From the NCBI RefSeq assembly GCF_016861845.1, contig NZ_BOLV01000004.1, positions 109,318-173,317 of the forward strand: a DNA stretch of 64,000 nucleotides, in the 5' to 3' direction. A model generated the notes under the pieces. That model saw only the letters and a list, made by a program, of their open reading frames with translations. It did not search any database and was not told where the DNA came from. Origin of the DNA: Lacticaseibacillus suilingensis. Lineage in GTDB: Bacteria > Bacillota > Bacilli > Lactobacillales > Lactobacillaceae. Within the stretch, counting starts at the first letter, position 1; each line of letters starts with the position of its first letter. A program made the position numbers and the translations under genes. Below are positions 26,332 to 34,965 of this stretch, one piece after another.

Positions 26332-27192
26332 ATGACAAAATTTAACAGTTTAGAGGATACTTACACGTTGAGCAATGGGGTTAAAATCCCAGTTTTGGGC
26401 TTTGGCACCTGGCAAACCCCAGATGGCGATGTCGCCAAGCAAAGCGTTGAGGCCGCCATCAAGGCCGGCTATCGGCATATTGATACCGCGGCGATGTATG
26501 GCAACGAGGAAACGGTCGGCGCCGGCATCAAAGCTAGTGGCATCAAACGCGATGACTTATTCGTCACCACGAAACTGAACAACGACGCGCACCGGTTTGA
26601 CTTGGTGCAGGCCGGCATTGATGCGTCCTTGACCAAATTAGGCTTGGACTATGTTGATTTGTATCTCATCCACTGGCCAAATCCCGTTGGCTTCCGGGAC
26701 AGTTACCCAGACAGCCTCGCTGACACTTGGCGGGGAATGGAAGCGGTACTGAAGGCTGGCAAAGCGCGCGCCATTGGGATTTCAAACTTCCGCCAGCAGC
26801 ATATGGATGTTTTGATGAAAAATGCCACGGTCACGCCGATGGTCAACCAGATCTTCCTGAACCCAAGCGATTTGCAGCCTGAAGTGACGGCAATGAATGA
26901 AAAGTATCACATGCTGAGCGAAGCTTACAGCCCACTTGGCACCGGCAAGTTGCTGGGCAATGAGCAAGTCGCCACGATTGCCAAACACTATGGCAAGTCG
27001 GTGGCGCAAGTGCTGCTGCGCTGGTCCTTGCAGCACGGCTTCCTGCCGCTGGCCAAGTCGGTGCACGAAGCGCGGATCCAGGCGAACACCGAGCTATTTG
27101 ACTTTGACCTGACCGCCGCTGACATGAAGGCGCTGGACGGCTTGCACGGCATTGCCGGGTTAGCCACTGATCCTGACACCACGAATTTCTAA
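26332..27192 (+). CDS. Aldo/keto reductase
   Basis: 286 residues from ATG 26332, with AAAGGAT eight bases upstream. Motifs: GYRHIDTAAMYGNEETVG (catalytic D and Y), LYLIHWPNP (catalytic H), AIGISNF, PLGTGKLLG, and the NADPH-binding stretch near the C-terminus (HEARIQANTELFDF). Reduces aldehydes or ketones such as 2,5-diketogluconate or methylglyoxal with NADPH, in the cytoplasm. Second gene of the operon with the dehydrogenase. Confidence 0.92.
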   Translation: MTKFNSLEDTYTLSNGVKIPVLGFGTWQTPDGDVAKQSVEAAIKAGYRHIDTAAMYGNEETVGAGIKASGIKRDDLFVTTKLNNDAHRFDLVQAGIDASLTKLGLDYVDLYLIHWPNPVGFRDSYPDSLADTWRGMEAVLKAGKARAIGISNFRQQHMDVLMKNATVTPMVNQIFLNPSDLQPEVTAMNEKYHMLSEAYSPLGTGKLLGNEQVATIAKHYGKSVAQVLLRWSLQHGFLPLAKSVHEARIQANTELFDFDLTAADMKALDGLHGIAGLATDPDTTNF

Positions 27193-27201
27193 AACGTACA
27201 G

Positions 27202-27231
27202 GCCGCTAACCGAAAAGGTTGGCGGCTTTTT
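27202..27231 (+). terminator. Rho-independent terminator after the aldo/keto reductase gene
   Basis: GCCGCTAACC (27202-27211) pairs with GGTTGGCGGC (27217-27226), one G-T pair, then five T. Confidence 0.9.
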
Positions 27232-27274
27232 GAATCGCAAAAAAACGGCGACTACTTGGCCACCGGTGTAATGG

Positions 27275-28618
27275 TTATTTGGTTTTAATGGTGAAATGCA
27301 AATCGTTCATATTGGTATCCTGAATAATCGTGTTGATGTAGCGTTTCAGCGAGGCGGTTTTGGCGTCCACCTGATAGCCGCGGGTTTGCTTAAGGGCGTT
27401 GACCTCAGTATCCGAGATGTGATCCTGCCCGGTGAAGAAGCGCCAGTTGAGCTCACCCATGAAGTGCATGCCAGCGTCTAAGTCAGCTTCGGTGATGCCA
27501 GGGCGGTTGTAGAGGCTTTGCACCGCGAGACCTTCACCGTTTTGCAGGAACAGCTTTTTCAAGTAGCGCTGATAGTGCGCCAGTTCCGGGTTCTGCTTTT
27601 GCTTTGCCGTCAAGACCGGCAACAGGTCGGCCTGCTTGCGGGTGTAAGTCAGGTCCTTGCTGGTGAGTTGCACCACGCCGTAGCCAGCCGGTGAGATTGA
27701 ATAGGAGCCATTGACCACTTCGACCGGTTCGCCCTTTTTGCCAGCCATCACGTCTTGGGCGTGAATGTGACCAGAGAACAGTGCCGGCACCTGGTAACGG
27801 GTGAGCAGTTTGCGCAGCGCTTTGGCATTGTTCAAGACATAGCCGGTGGAGACGACATGATTATGTTGATAAAGGTTGTGGTGCATGAACACTAGGCTGG
27901 TGCGTCCCGCTTTTTTGCCCGCGGCCAGCTGGGTTTTCAGCCAGCTCATGGTGGCCGGTTTCAGTTCGCCGCCAGTGTTGGGATTGCGATTGGACGGCTG
28001 AATGGTATAGATATTGGAATCTAGCATAATCAACTGATAGTTGGCATTCAGCGCAATGGTGTAACTGAGCGAAGCGGAATCTTCAGCAATTTCGCTTTGA
28101 TAGCCATCACTAAAAATGCGGCGCCACTCGGTGGGGCTGATTTGCGGCACTTTGTACTGGTTCTTTCCTTTGTACTTCCGGGCCCAGCCGTCGTAGATAT
28201 CATGATTGCCGGGAATAGCCAGCACGTGAATGCCAGCGGCTTGCAGCGGCGCCAGGCGCTTGGCCAGGTCCTGCGCGCTGGCGCGTTCACCGTTAAAGGT
28301 GACATCCCCAGTCAAAATCACGGCGGTAGGCCGCGGCTTTGCAGTTAACGCCGCGTGCACCAGGGCCTTGATGGCAACGGGTTGATGCTGAATGTCTTTG
28401 CCCGCCGCTGACTGTTTGATTTCGGTGTAGGCCTCGCCTTGATCATGCAGCTGCGGGGTGATGAAATGCGAATCCGACAGCACCCAGAGCACCGGGATGG
28501 TACTGGTGGTGAGTTCATGGCTGGCGCCTTGTCGATGCGGCGCCGCCACGGTCAGGCCGGCAGCGATGACCGCGAGTAAGGCCAGAGCGGCAAGTACTTG
28601 TCCCAAGCGTTTTAACAT
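27275..28618 (-). CDS. Membrane-anchored calcineurin-like metallophosphoesterase
   Basis: 447 residues from ATG 28618 behind GAGGAGA. An N-terminal hydrophobic stretch (LAALALLAVIAAGLTVAA) is a signal anchor, so the enzyme should face outward. Metal-binding motifs in order: VLSDSHF (D-x-H variant DSH), ILTGDVTFNGE, AIPGNHDIYDGW, FMHHNLY and FSGHIHAQD. All five blocks of the calcineurin-like fold are present. Substrate unknown; secreted relatives cleave nucleotides or other phosphate esters. It is alone on its strand, separated from the phn genes by a terminator. Confidence 0.88.
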   Translation of the reverse strand: MLKRLGQVLAALALLAVIAAGLTVAAPHRQGASHELTTSTIPVLWVLSDSHFITPQLHDQGEAYTEIKQSAAGKDIQHQPVAIKALVHAALTAKPRPTAVILTGDVTFNGERASAQDLAKRLAPLQAAGIHVLAIPGNHDIYDGWARKYKGKNQYKVPQISPTEWRRIFSDGYQSEIAEDSASLSYTIALNANYQLIMLDSNIYTIQPSNRNPNTGGELKPATMSWLKTQLAAGKKAGRTSLVFMHHNLYQHNHVVSTGYVLNNAKALRKLLTRYQVPALFSGHIHAQDVMAGKKGEPVEVVNGSYSISPAGYGVVQLTSKDLTYTRKQADLLPVLTAKQKQNPELAHYQRYLKKLFLQNGEGLAVQSLYNRPGITEADLDAGMHFMGELNWRFFTGQDHISDTEVNALKQTRGYQVDAKTASLKRYINTIIQDTNMNDLHFTIKTK

Positions 28619-28733
28619 CAAACTTCTCCTCTGAACTTGTGGTTAATCTAATTGTACACCAGCAAACGTCGGGTGTAATCAGGAGTTCAGGTTGGGGCTG
28701 AAGGCGTCAAGCAGGACGATGGGCAGTGGATTC

Positions 28734-28774
28734 AAAAAGCCTCAAGCATCGGTGGGAACACCGGTGCTTAAGGC
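28734..28774 (-). terminator. Terminator of the phn operon
   Basis: GCCTCAAGCATCGGTG (28739-28754) pairs with CACCGGTGCTTAAGGC (28759-28774) with two wobbles or mismatches. On the minus strand the A run at 28734-28738 becomes the U tract, right after the last phnE stop at 28790. Confidence 0.85.
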
Positions 28775-28789
28775 AATCAACCCTAGGAT

Positions 28790-29590
28790 TTAAACGAGCC
28801 GCTTCCGCAAGGCCCCTGAGAGCCAGTCGGTGGCGGTGACCAGCACGATGATGCCATACAAGATAATGGCGACTCGCGGCCACGACCGAGTTTGAATCGC
28901 GAAAATCAGCGGTGTCCCGACCCCGCCGGCCCCGACCATCCCTAAGATGGAAGCGGAACGGATGGCTAGTTCGAAGCGGTACAGGGTGTTCGAGACGAAT
29001 TCCGGCAGGAGCTGTGGTAGGCTGGCGAGCATGGTGACATCGAGCGCACTGCCGCCGGCGGCAGTGACGGCTTCACCGGCGCCGCCGTTCATGTTTTCGA
29101 TGGCTTCGGAGAACAGCTTGGCAAGCATGCCGATACTGTGGAAGCCGACAGCCAGCACACCAGCAAAGGAGCCGGGCCCCACGGCTTTGATGAACATCAA
29201 GGCAAGCACGATTTCAGGAAAAGTGCGAATGGCGGTTAAGACGAACTTCCCAGAGCGCGTCACCAGCCAGAACTTGTGCTTGGTGTGCGCCGCCCAAAAG
29301 GCAAACGGTAGGGAAATCACTGCGGAGATGAAGGTCCCAAGAATGGCAATGCCCAACGTTTCCAGCAGGGTGGAAGTCAGATCTTCGCCATCGCCAGTCC
29401 AGACATACGCCCAATCAGGATGAATTAGCCCATCGCCAATTGATTTGGTGACCATGACGGCGTTGGCTTTGATACTGAACGCCGGCATGCCAGTGAACGC
29501 CCAGATGACTAAGCCGATGAAAATCACGGCCGCAAGCACCTTGCCCCAGCGGCGCTGCGCCGGAGGATTAGGGAGTTTCAATTCTGTCAT
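28790..29590 (-). CDS. phnE: PhnE-type ABC transporter permease (second copy)
   Basis: 266 residues, about six membrane segments, binding-protein-dependent permease with the EAA-like loop SEAIENMNGGAGEAVTAAG and the PhnE-typical ASILGMVGAGGVGTPL. The start ATG overlaps the stop of the upstream phnE by four bases (ATGA), so translation is coupled. Works with the neighbouring PhnE, the PhnC ATPase and the PhnD lipoprotein. Confidence 0.92.
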   Translation of the reverse strand: MTELKLPNPPAQRRWGKVLAAVIFIGLVIWAFTGMPAFSIKANAVMVTKSIGDGLIHPDWAYVWTGDGEDLTSTLLETLGIAILGTFISAVISLPFAFWAAHTKHKFWLVTRSGKFVLTAIRTFPEIVLALMFIKAVGPGSFAGVLAVGFHSIGMLAKLFSEAIENMNGGAGEAVTAAGGSALDVTMLASLPQLLPEFVSNTLYRFELAIRSASILGMVGAGGVGTPLIFAIQTRSWPRVAIILYGIIVLVTATDWLSGALRKRLV

Positions 29591-30366
29591 AGGAGCGCCT
29601 CCCTTGTTTTACCACTGACATAATCGATGGCTAACACCACCACGAAGATGACGAGGACAATCACGCCGACGCGGTCATAGCGGAACATGGACAGCGCCTG
29701 CTGCAGGTAAACCCCAATCCCACCGGCACCCATGTAACCCAGCACGGTGCTGGCCCGGACGTTGATTTCAAAGGCATACAGCACATAGCTGACAAAATAG
29801 TTGGCAATCTGGGGGAACACCGCGAAGCGGATGATTTCAATGCGGTTACCGCCAGCGGCGCGCAAGGCTTCAAGCGGCCCAGGATCGATGGTTTCAATCG
29901 CTTCATAAAACAGCTTGCTGACCATGCCGAAGGTGAAAATCGTTAAAGCGAAAATCCCGGCCACCGGCCCGATGCCGACCACCGCCACGAACAAGGCGGC
30001 GAGCATCAAGTCAGGGATGGTGCGGACAATGTTGAGAATGAAACGAAACACGCCCACGACCACTTTGTTGGTGACGATGTTGCGCGACACTAGCAGCGCG
30101 TAAGGAAAGGCCAGCGCCGATCCTAGCAGGGTGCCGATAATCGACATTTTAATGGTTTGCAGCATTGGCTCCAAGGTGTAGCCGGTGTAGGCCCAATCCA
30201 CATGGGCCATTTCCACGAAGAGTTCAGTGAACTGACTGAAGTTGGTGAAAAACAAGCCGAGATGCGCATCGGTGATGAAGGCTGACCACACCAGCGCTAC
30301 CAGCAGCACCGCGGTGAGCGCCCATTTGTGCCAGTTGAGTTTTTGTTTTGGCAACAAGTCTTCCAT
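29587..30366 (-). CDS. phnE: PhnE-type ABC transporter permease (first copy)
   Basis: 259 residues from ATG 30366 (MEDLLPKQKLNWHKWAL); longer in-frame starts would run deep into phnC and have no ribosome binding site. GCGGAGGGCTAAC overlaps the phnC stop and serves as the site. Six membrane segments, EAA-like loop YEAIETIDPGPLEALRAAG and the STVLGYMGAGGIG motif shared with the second copy. Two different PhnE proteins would form the heterodimeric channel. Confidence 0.92.
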   Translation of the reverse strand: MEDLLPKQKLNWHKWALTAVLLVALVWSAFITDAHLGLFFTNFSQFTELFVEMAHVDWAYTGYTLEPMLQTIKMSIIGTLLGSALAFPYALLVSRNIVTNKVVVGVFRFILNIVRTIPDLMLAALFVAVVGIGPVAGIFALTIFTFGMVSKLFYEAIETIDPGPLEALRAAGGNRIEIIRFAVFPQIANYFVSYVLYAFEINVRASTVLGYMGAGGIGVYLQQALSMFRYDRVGVIVLVIFVVVLAIDYVSGKTREALL

Positions 30367-30367
30367 G

Positions 30368-31138
30368 TTAGCCCTCCGCTTCTGCGCCGTTGTAAATCTC
30401 ATCGAAGACGGCGCTGGTGGCTTCACTGACCGGGCCATCAAAGACCTTTTCCCCGGCGCGAATACCGATGATGCGGCTGCCGTATGCCTGCGCCAAATCA
30501 ACTTGGTGCAAGTTAACCAGCACCGTCATACCCAGTTCCTGGTTGATGCGCTTGAGGTCATCCATGACGCGGCGGGTGGTTTCTGGGTCCAGGCTGGCGA
30601 TGGGCTCATCGGCCAAAATCAAGCTCGGGGCTTGGGTCAAGGCGCGGGCAATGGAAACGCGCTGCTGCTGACCACCAGAGAGCTGATCAGCGCGGGTGTA
30701 AACCTTGTCTGCGAGTTCCACGGTTTGCAGGGCCTGATAGGCGCGCTGCTTGTCTTCAGGGGAGAACAGGCCGAACACCATTTTCCAGGTCGGGTAATAG
30801 CCGACGCGGACAGTGAGCACGTTGCGCAGGACAGTGGCCCGGTTGATCAAATTGAAATTCTGAAAAATCATCCCGATTTTCCGGCGAATTTGCCGCAGCT
30901 TTTTGCCTTTGGCTTTGGTGATGGATTCGCCGTCAATACGAATATCACCTTCGCTGATGTCATGCAGCCGGTTCACGGCGCGCATCAGGGTACTTTTGCC
31001 GGCGCCGCTTAAGCCGACCACCACGACGAATTCGCCGGGCATGATGGTTAAATTGATGTCTTTGAGCCCAACCACGCCGTTCTCATAGATTTTGCTCACG
31101 TGATCGAATTCAATGACTGGGGTCGCTTCTTGTTTCAT
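30368..31138 (-). CDS. phnC: Phosphonate-type ABC importer, ATP-binding subunit
   Basis: 256 residues from ATG 31138 behind GGAGG. Walker [12 protein letters not shown], signature [15 protein letters not shown], Walker [15 protein letters not shown]-loop NLHQVDLAQ. Closest to PhnC of phosphonate, phosphite and related importers. It follows phnD after 73 bp that contain a hairpin terminator, so it may be made in smaller amounts than the binding protein. Confidence 0.94.
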   Translation of the reverse strand: MKQEATPVIEFDHVSKIYENGVVGLKDINLTIMPGEFVVVVGLSGAGKSTLMRAVNRLHDISEGDIRIDGESITKAKGKKLRQIRRKIGMIFQNFNLINRATVLRNVLTVRVGYYPTWKMVFGLFSPEDKQRAYQALQTVELADKVYTRADQLSGGQQQRVSIARALTQAPSLILADEPIASLDPETTRRVMDDLKRINQELGMTVLVNLHQVDLAQAYGSRIIGIRAGEKVFDGPVSEATSAVFDEIYNGAEAEG

Positions 31139-31165
31139 AACTAATTGCCTCCGTGGCCGTCCCAC

Positions 31166-31190
31166 AAAAAAAGCTAGGCGAGCCTAGCTT
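31166..31190 (-). terminator. Intercistronic terminator/attenuator between phnD and phnC
   Basis: On the minus strand AAGCTAGG-loop-CCTAGCTT (plus positions 31171-31178 and 31183-31190) is followed by seven U (A run 31166-31172). It lies after the phnD stop and before phnC, which has no separate promoter visible, so partial read-through is likely. Confidence 0.85.
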
Positions 31191-31211
31191 CTTTGCAAAC
31201 GCTTCGCATGC

Positions 31212-32153
31212 TTACTTGTTGTTGGTGATGCTGGCTGAAATTTTGTCGTACTTACGCACGATGTTGAAGTCGCTGTCCTTGGCGCTGACATAGCCTTCAT
31301 GAGAATAGATTTCAGAGATGATTTGGTGGCCTTTCTTGCTCTTGGCCACGGCCTTGAAGGCTTTGGCTAATTTAGTGCGGAACGCTTTGCTCATATCGGA
31401 GCGCACCGAAATCGTATCGTTAGGAATCGGCTTCTTGGTAATGTAGATTGGCACCACTTTGTCCATGATGTCAGGGACATCTTTTTGCACAATCGTCCGA
31501 GCATCTTCAAAGACGAAGGCGGCATCGGTGTCGCCGTTCAAAACGGACATGACGCCTTGGTCGTGACCGGTGACGGTGGTGAGCTTGGCATCTTTAACCA
31601 GGTCGAGGCCTTTTTCTTTGATTTCAGCAATCGGCCAGATGTAGCCGGCAGAACTGGTGACATCTTGCACGGCGATGTTCTTGCCTTTCAAATCCTTCCA
31701 GGACTTGATGCTGCTGCCTTTCTTAACCAGGATCATGGAGTTATAGTAGTTGACCAGCTTGCCGGTGCTCTTGCCACCCGGCTGCTTGATGCCGTAACGT
31801 TCTGCCATGAGGAGTACGTCAGCGGCTTTTTGCTTGTGGGCTTGGACATAACCATCAGGTGGCAGGAAGCCGACATCCACTTGTTTTGACTTCATGGCTT
31901 CAACAATGGAATTGTAGTTGGTGGAAACAGAAACTTTAACGGGAATGCCCAATTGCTTCTTGAGCAGGCCTTCCAGCGGCTTGGCCTTGGCTTCCAAGGT
32001 GTTGGCGTTAGATGATGGCACGAATTGAATGTTCAAAGTCTTTGGTGTGTAGCTGTCGCTGTTTTTGGTAGCGGCTTTACTGCCACAAGCGGCCAAGGAA
32101 ACGGCGGCAATGGCGGCGGTGCTCAACGCGGCAAGTGCTTTCCAGAACTTCAT
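31212..32153 (-). CDS. phnD: PhnD-type substrate-binding lipoprotein
   Basis: 313 residues. Lipoprotein signal MKFWKALAALSTAA then SLAACGS (lipidated Cys about 22). Periplasmic-binding-protein fold of the PhnD family: LNIQFVPSSNANTLEAKAK, KQVDVGFLPPDGYVQA, and a C-terminal part with VRSDMSKAFRTKLAKAF. It captures a small phosphorus-containing or other anionic solute at the cell surface for PhnC/PhnE. In lactic acid bacteria the substrate of these systems is not established; the PurBox-like sites upstream raise the possibility of a link to purine supply. RBS GGGGGA. Confidence 0.92.
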   Translation of the reverse strand: MKFWKALAALSTAAIAAVSLAACGSKAATKNSDSYTPKTLNIQFVPSSNANTLEAKAKPLEGLLKKQLGIPVKVSVSTNYNSIVEAMKSKQVDVGFLPPDGYVQAHKQKAADVLLMAERYGIKQPGGKSTGKLVNYYNSMILVKKGSSIKSWKDLKGKNIAVQDVTSSAGYIWPIAEIKEKGLDLVKDAKLTTVTGHDQGVMSVLNGDTDAAFVFEDARTIVQKDVPDIMDKVVPIYITKKPIPNDTISVRSDMSKAFRTKLAKAFKAVAKSKKGHQIISEIYSHEGYVSAKDSDFNIVRKYDKISASITNNK

Positions 32154-32200
32154 TATTAGTCCCCCACAAAAGTATTAGTGTCCGAGCAGCTCAGCAAGCA

Positions 32201-32213
32201 AAAACCGAACATT
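32201..32213 (+). promoter_or_regulatory. PurBox-like site in the phnD leader
   Basis: AAAACCGAACATT matches the lactococcal PurR box AWWWCCGAACWWT at every position. It reads on the plus strand, opposite to phnD, and lies inside the predicted phnD leader. Confidence 0.5.
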
Positions 32214-32273
32214 TGCCGAAAAAATCGGCGGCGCTGATCAGGCGTCGATGACCGGCCTTCGCTTTTCAAAATC

Positions 32274-32302
32274 AGTATAGGAGTCCAAATCGCTAATTTC
32301 AA
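32274..32302 (-). promoter_or_regulatory. phnD: Promoter of the phn operon
   Basis: On the minus strand TTGAAA (plus 32297-32302), a 17-bp spacer, and TATACT (plus 32274-32279). The leader to the phnD start is then about 110 nt and contains a short GCCGA/TCGGC hairpin and the proximal PurBox-like site. Confidence 0.75.
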
Positions 32303-32327
32303 GGATAATTTCGTAAAATATTCAAAC

Positions 32328-32351
32328 AATGTTCGTGTCTTTATGAACAAT
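32328..32351 (-). promoter_or_regulatory. Inverted GTTC/GAAC repeat upstream of the phn promoter
   Basis: TGTTC (about 32330-32334) and GAACA (about 32345-32349) form an imperfect inverted repeat. On the minus strand the first half reads CGAACATT, a partial PurBox, about 60-70 bases upstream of the predicted start, a position suited to an activator. Confidence 0.4.
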
Positions 32352-32396
32352 GGCGAGTTTACGGCATTTTTTCATTAAAGCTTTCATTTTTGGCCA

Positions 32397-32409
32397 AAAT
32401 CCGAACATT
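32397..32409 (+). promoter_or_regulatory. Second full PurBox-like site upstream of phnD
   Basis: AAATCCGAACATT, again a complete match to AWWWCCGAACWWT, about 130-140 bp upstream of the predicted phn transcription start. Confidence 0.5.
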
Positions 32410-32447
32410 AACTTGGCTTGAGCAAGGCAGAAACAGTCCTTAGCCAA

Positions 32448-32472
32448 CAAAAAAAGACGCTTGTTAGCGTCT
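32448..32472 (-). terminator. Terminator of the acyltransferase/GT8/TetR operon
   Basis: On the minus strand AGACGC (plus 32467-32472) pairs with GCGTCT (plus 32455-32460) and the A run 32448-32454 gives the U tract, 25 bp after the TetR stop. Confidence 0.85.
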
Positions 32473-32496
32473 TCAGGTCTGCAGTTTGACAGGGAG

Positions 32497-33126
32497 TTAC
32501 GGCGTCAGCGCCTTGATGGCGGCTTCAACGGTGAGGGCAATGCTTTGGTCATCCAGTGGCTGCCCAAAATACAGGGCGCCGACTGCCGTACCGCCAACAA
32601 TCGACCACAGGCATTTCATAATGGCGTGATTGTCCCATTGCACCAGCTGGCCGTGTGCTTTGAGCTGATCCAAGGTCTTGGTGAGTTGCACCCAGTAATC
32701 GTCGCTGAACCGTTGAATAATCAGCTCGCGAATCTGCTCCTGACTGAATAATTCGGTCACGAAGACTTTAACCACCGCCGTATTGTCTCGCAAGAGATGC
32801 AAGCGGCCGGTCACTAGCTCCCGGCAAAAATCGGCTAGGCTGGGGAAGGGAAGGTTGAGCTGATTTTGAATCATTTCCGCCATCGCGTTGGGGAAAATCT
32901 GATTGATAATCGGCTTGATCACCGCATTTAAGAGGCCCCGCTTGCTGCCGAAGCGGGCGAAGATGTTGCCTTCTGCGACCCCGGCGCGTTTGGCGATTTC
33001 ATGGGTGCTGGCGCCGGCATAGCCTTTTTCGGCGAACACAGAGATCGCGGCGTCAAGAATTTGGCGCTGCTTTTGGGTATAGCCAGCGAGGACCTGTGCG
33101 GATTCAAATAAGGTTAAATTAGACAT
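32497..33126 (-). CDS. TetR-family regulator, last gene of the acyltransferase/GT8 operon
   Basis: 209 residues from ATG 33126 (MSNLTLFESAQ) behind GAGGAGC. Helix-turn-helix: RQILDAAISVFAEKGYAGASTHEIAKRAGVAEGNIFARFGSKRGLL. Thirty-four bases separate it from the preceding acyltransferase gene. The operon promoter carries a 14-bp palindrome right after its -10 (36526-36539), a fitting target, so the protein probably represses its own operon in response to a lipid or envelope signal; the signal is not known. Confidence 0.88.
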   Translation of the reverse strand: MSNLTLFESAQVLAGYTQKQRQILDAAISVFAEKGYAGASTHEIAKRAGVAEGNIFARFGSKRGLLNAVIKPIINQIFPNAMAEMIQNQLNLPFPSLADFCRELVTGRLHLLRDNTAVVKVFVTELFSQEQIRELIIQRFSDDYWVQLTKTLDQLKAHGQLVQWDNHAIMKCLWSIVGGTAVGALYFGQPLDDQSIALTVEAAIKALTP

Positions 33127-33160
33127 GAGCTCCTCTTTCTCGGCGATGAAGTGCCAAAGC

Positions 33161-34012
33161 TTACTGGCGCCAGCCGGCAATATCATCCGGGCTGAAGGTG
33201 TAGCTCAGGGGCCGGTGGTAGGCGCGTTCATAGGCGGCGCATTTTTGCTGATAATCTTGATTCATCATGGCAATGCTGTTCGCCCGCACACTTTGAGTTG
33301 GGTCCGGGTAAATCGGTTTGAGAATTTCAAGCTGATAGGAGACCGCATTGAACGCTGGGGAAACTTGGCGACTGCTGGTTTGCAAGGCCACGAAACACGA
33401 GATAATGGGCACATTGAATTGCGCCGCGTAGTAATAAGCCCCACGCTTCGGCGGCCGCGGCTTGCGGTAGTTGTACCACATTTCTTGCTCGGGATAGATG
33501 AGCACATCTCGGCCGGCGGCTAACACCTTTTCCAGCATCGCGGGGAACTCGTGGGCGAGGTAATTGACATCTGAAGCAATGGGCAAAATGTCGGCGTTGT
33601 TGAAGACATAGCCCAGCGTGCCGGGCATTTTGAGATTGGTGGTTTGGCTGACAATGTACAGCCGTGGCAAGCCCAGGCCTTTGCGCACCACGAGATTTTC
33701 CATGGGGCTGAAGTGGTTGCTGGTGACAATCGCGCCGCCGTGCACACCAGCCAAATTCGCTTGGCCTGTGATGGTGACGGTGCGGCCAAGCCAACGGGCG
33801 GTCAGGTTCATGCCAGTGCGCACAATCACATTGTTGACGCGGTGGCGCCAGGTGTGCTGCCGCCGCAAATAATTGGCGATGACATCCTTTTGCTCGCTGG
33901 CCGGCAAGTTCGGATCGTTCACCTCTACTTTATCATTGAAGCGGCCTTCTTGGACGGCTTGCTCGATATTTTTCACCACGGGTAAGTGCGGATCAACATT
34001 GGGCTCAATCAT
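33161..34012 (-). CDS. PlsC-like lysophospholipid acyltransferase (variant motif)
   Basis: 283 residues from ATG 34012, which overlaps the preceding GT8 stop as ATGA. The LPLAT core is recognisable: RTGMNLTARWLGRTVTITGQ, then TSNHFSPMENLV (block I, where NH-x4-D has E in place of D), and VLIYPEQEMWYNYRKPRP (block III, where PEGTR is replaced). Acyl transfer to a glycerol- or sugar-lipid is the family function. The altered HX4D residue is odd for an active enzyme of the classical type and is similar in style to the variant in the first gene of this operon. Presence of two GT8 genes suggests glycolipid or lipoteichoic anchor assembly. Confidence 0.78.
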   Translation of the reverse strand: MIEPNVDPHLPVVKNIEQAVQEGRFNDKVEVNDPNLPASEQKDVIANYLRRQHTWRHRVNNVIVRTGMNLTARWLGRTVTITGQANLAGVHGGAIVTSNHFSPMENLVVRKGLGLPRLYIVSQTTNLKMPGTLGYVFNNADILPIASDVNYLAHEFPAMLEKVLAAGRDVLIYPEQEMWYNYRKPRPPKRGAYYYAAQFNVPIISCFVALQTSSRQVSPAFNAVSYQLEILKPIYPDPTQSVRANSIAMMNQDYQQKCAAYERAYHRPLSYTFSPDDIAGWRQ

Positions 34013-34965
34013 AGTTGTACCTGCTTTCCTGCCGCAGCCATGCGCGCGAAGGTCACGGGTTCTGCGTTGGTGGTCACGGCGAGTTGAATTAACTCGGCCT
34101 GGTGCTTTTGATCGGCCGCGATTTGCTTGGGTCCGAAGGCTTGCTGCGTGTGGCGCAAGGTTTGCGCCACGGCTGGCATTTGGTCTGCATACTGCCAGAA
34201 ATACTGGTCGTTCGGAACCTTGGCATAATGCCACGGTTTATCAAAGAGGTTGTAGTGAATCACTTGCGGGTCGGCAAGCGGCCGCTCGCCTTGGACATTC
34301 CAGCTTTCGTCTAGGTGCAGCAGCCGGTCGCGGGCAATGGCGTTGATGTAGTCTTGGTCCGGCGCCAGGCTGTGGAAATGATAGGTATTCAGCAACGTCA
34401 AAAAGTGCTCAGCAAAATGGCGGGCGCGCAGCTGCTGCAGGTCCATCAGGAGCACCCCAGAGTTACAGTACGCAGCCACATCCACGCCCACGCTTTCCTT
34501 GGTGTACGCAGTGGTTTCGGGGTTGGCCGCCATGAAGGGGTCAATCACGGCGCCTAGCAAGGCCCCGTTGAGCGGCGTCGCAGTTAACTTGGCAATGTCC
34601 GCCAACACCACCGTATCGGCATCGAGATACACCGCGCGGTCGAGGTCAGGATACAGTTCCGCGATGAAAAGCCGGAAGTAGATGGTGAAGGTGAAATAGT
34701 CTGCCCGCAGCTTGTTGCCTTTATCGGTAATCTGGGCCTTCAGCCGAGCGACAATCGATTGAAAAGCGACACTGACGTTGGCCGTTGCCTGGGCGCTTAA
34801 TTGCGCCTTGTGCGCCGGGGTCAGATGCTCGGTTAAGATAATGACCTGATATTGCTTGGCGGGGTCGGCATTTTGCACCAACGAGCGCAGCGAAACGGTC
34901 AGCGGGTCGACATAGTGGTCGTCGACGGCATAAAAAATGGTGATGGGTTGCGTCATGAAAATCAT
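34009..34965 (-). CDS. Glycosyltransferase family 8 protein
   Basis: 318 residues from ATG 34965, chosen because it overlaps the upstream stop as ATGA like the other genes of this operon; ATG 34956 behind AAAAGGAT is an equally good alternative. Starts TIFYAVDDHYVDPLTVSLRSL, has the metal-binding DxD in AVYLDADTVVLADI, and GVLLMDLQQLRA, all GT8 hallmarks. GT8 enzymes move glucose or galactose from a UDP-sugar with retention. Third gene of the operon; likely cytoplasmic or membrane-associated. Confidence 0.9.
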   Translation of the reverse strand: MIFMTQPITIFYAVDDHYVDPLTVSLRSLVQNADPAKQYQVIILTEHLTPAHKAQLSAQATANVSVAFQSIVARLKAQITDKGNKLRADYFTFTIYFRLFIAELYPDLDRAVYLDADTVVLADIAKLTATPLNGALLGAVIDPFMAANPETTAYTKESVGVDVAAYCNSGVLLMDLQQLRARHFAEHFLTLLNTYHFHSLAPDQDYINAIARDRLLHLDESWNVQGERPLADPQVIHYNLFDKPWHYAKVPNDQYFWQYADQMPAVAQTLRHTQQAFGPKQIAADQKHQAELIQLAVTTNAEPVTFARMAAAGKQVQL

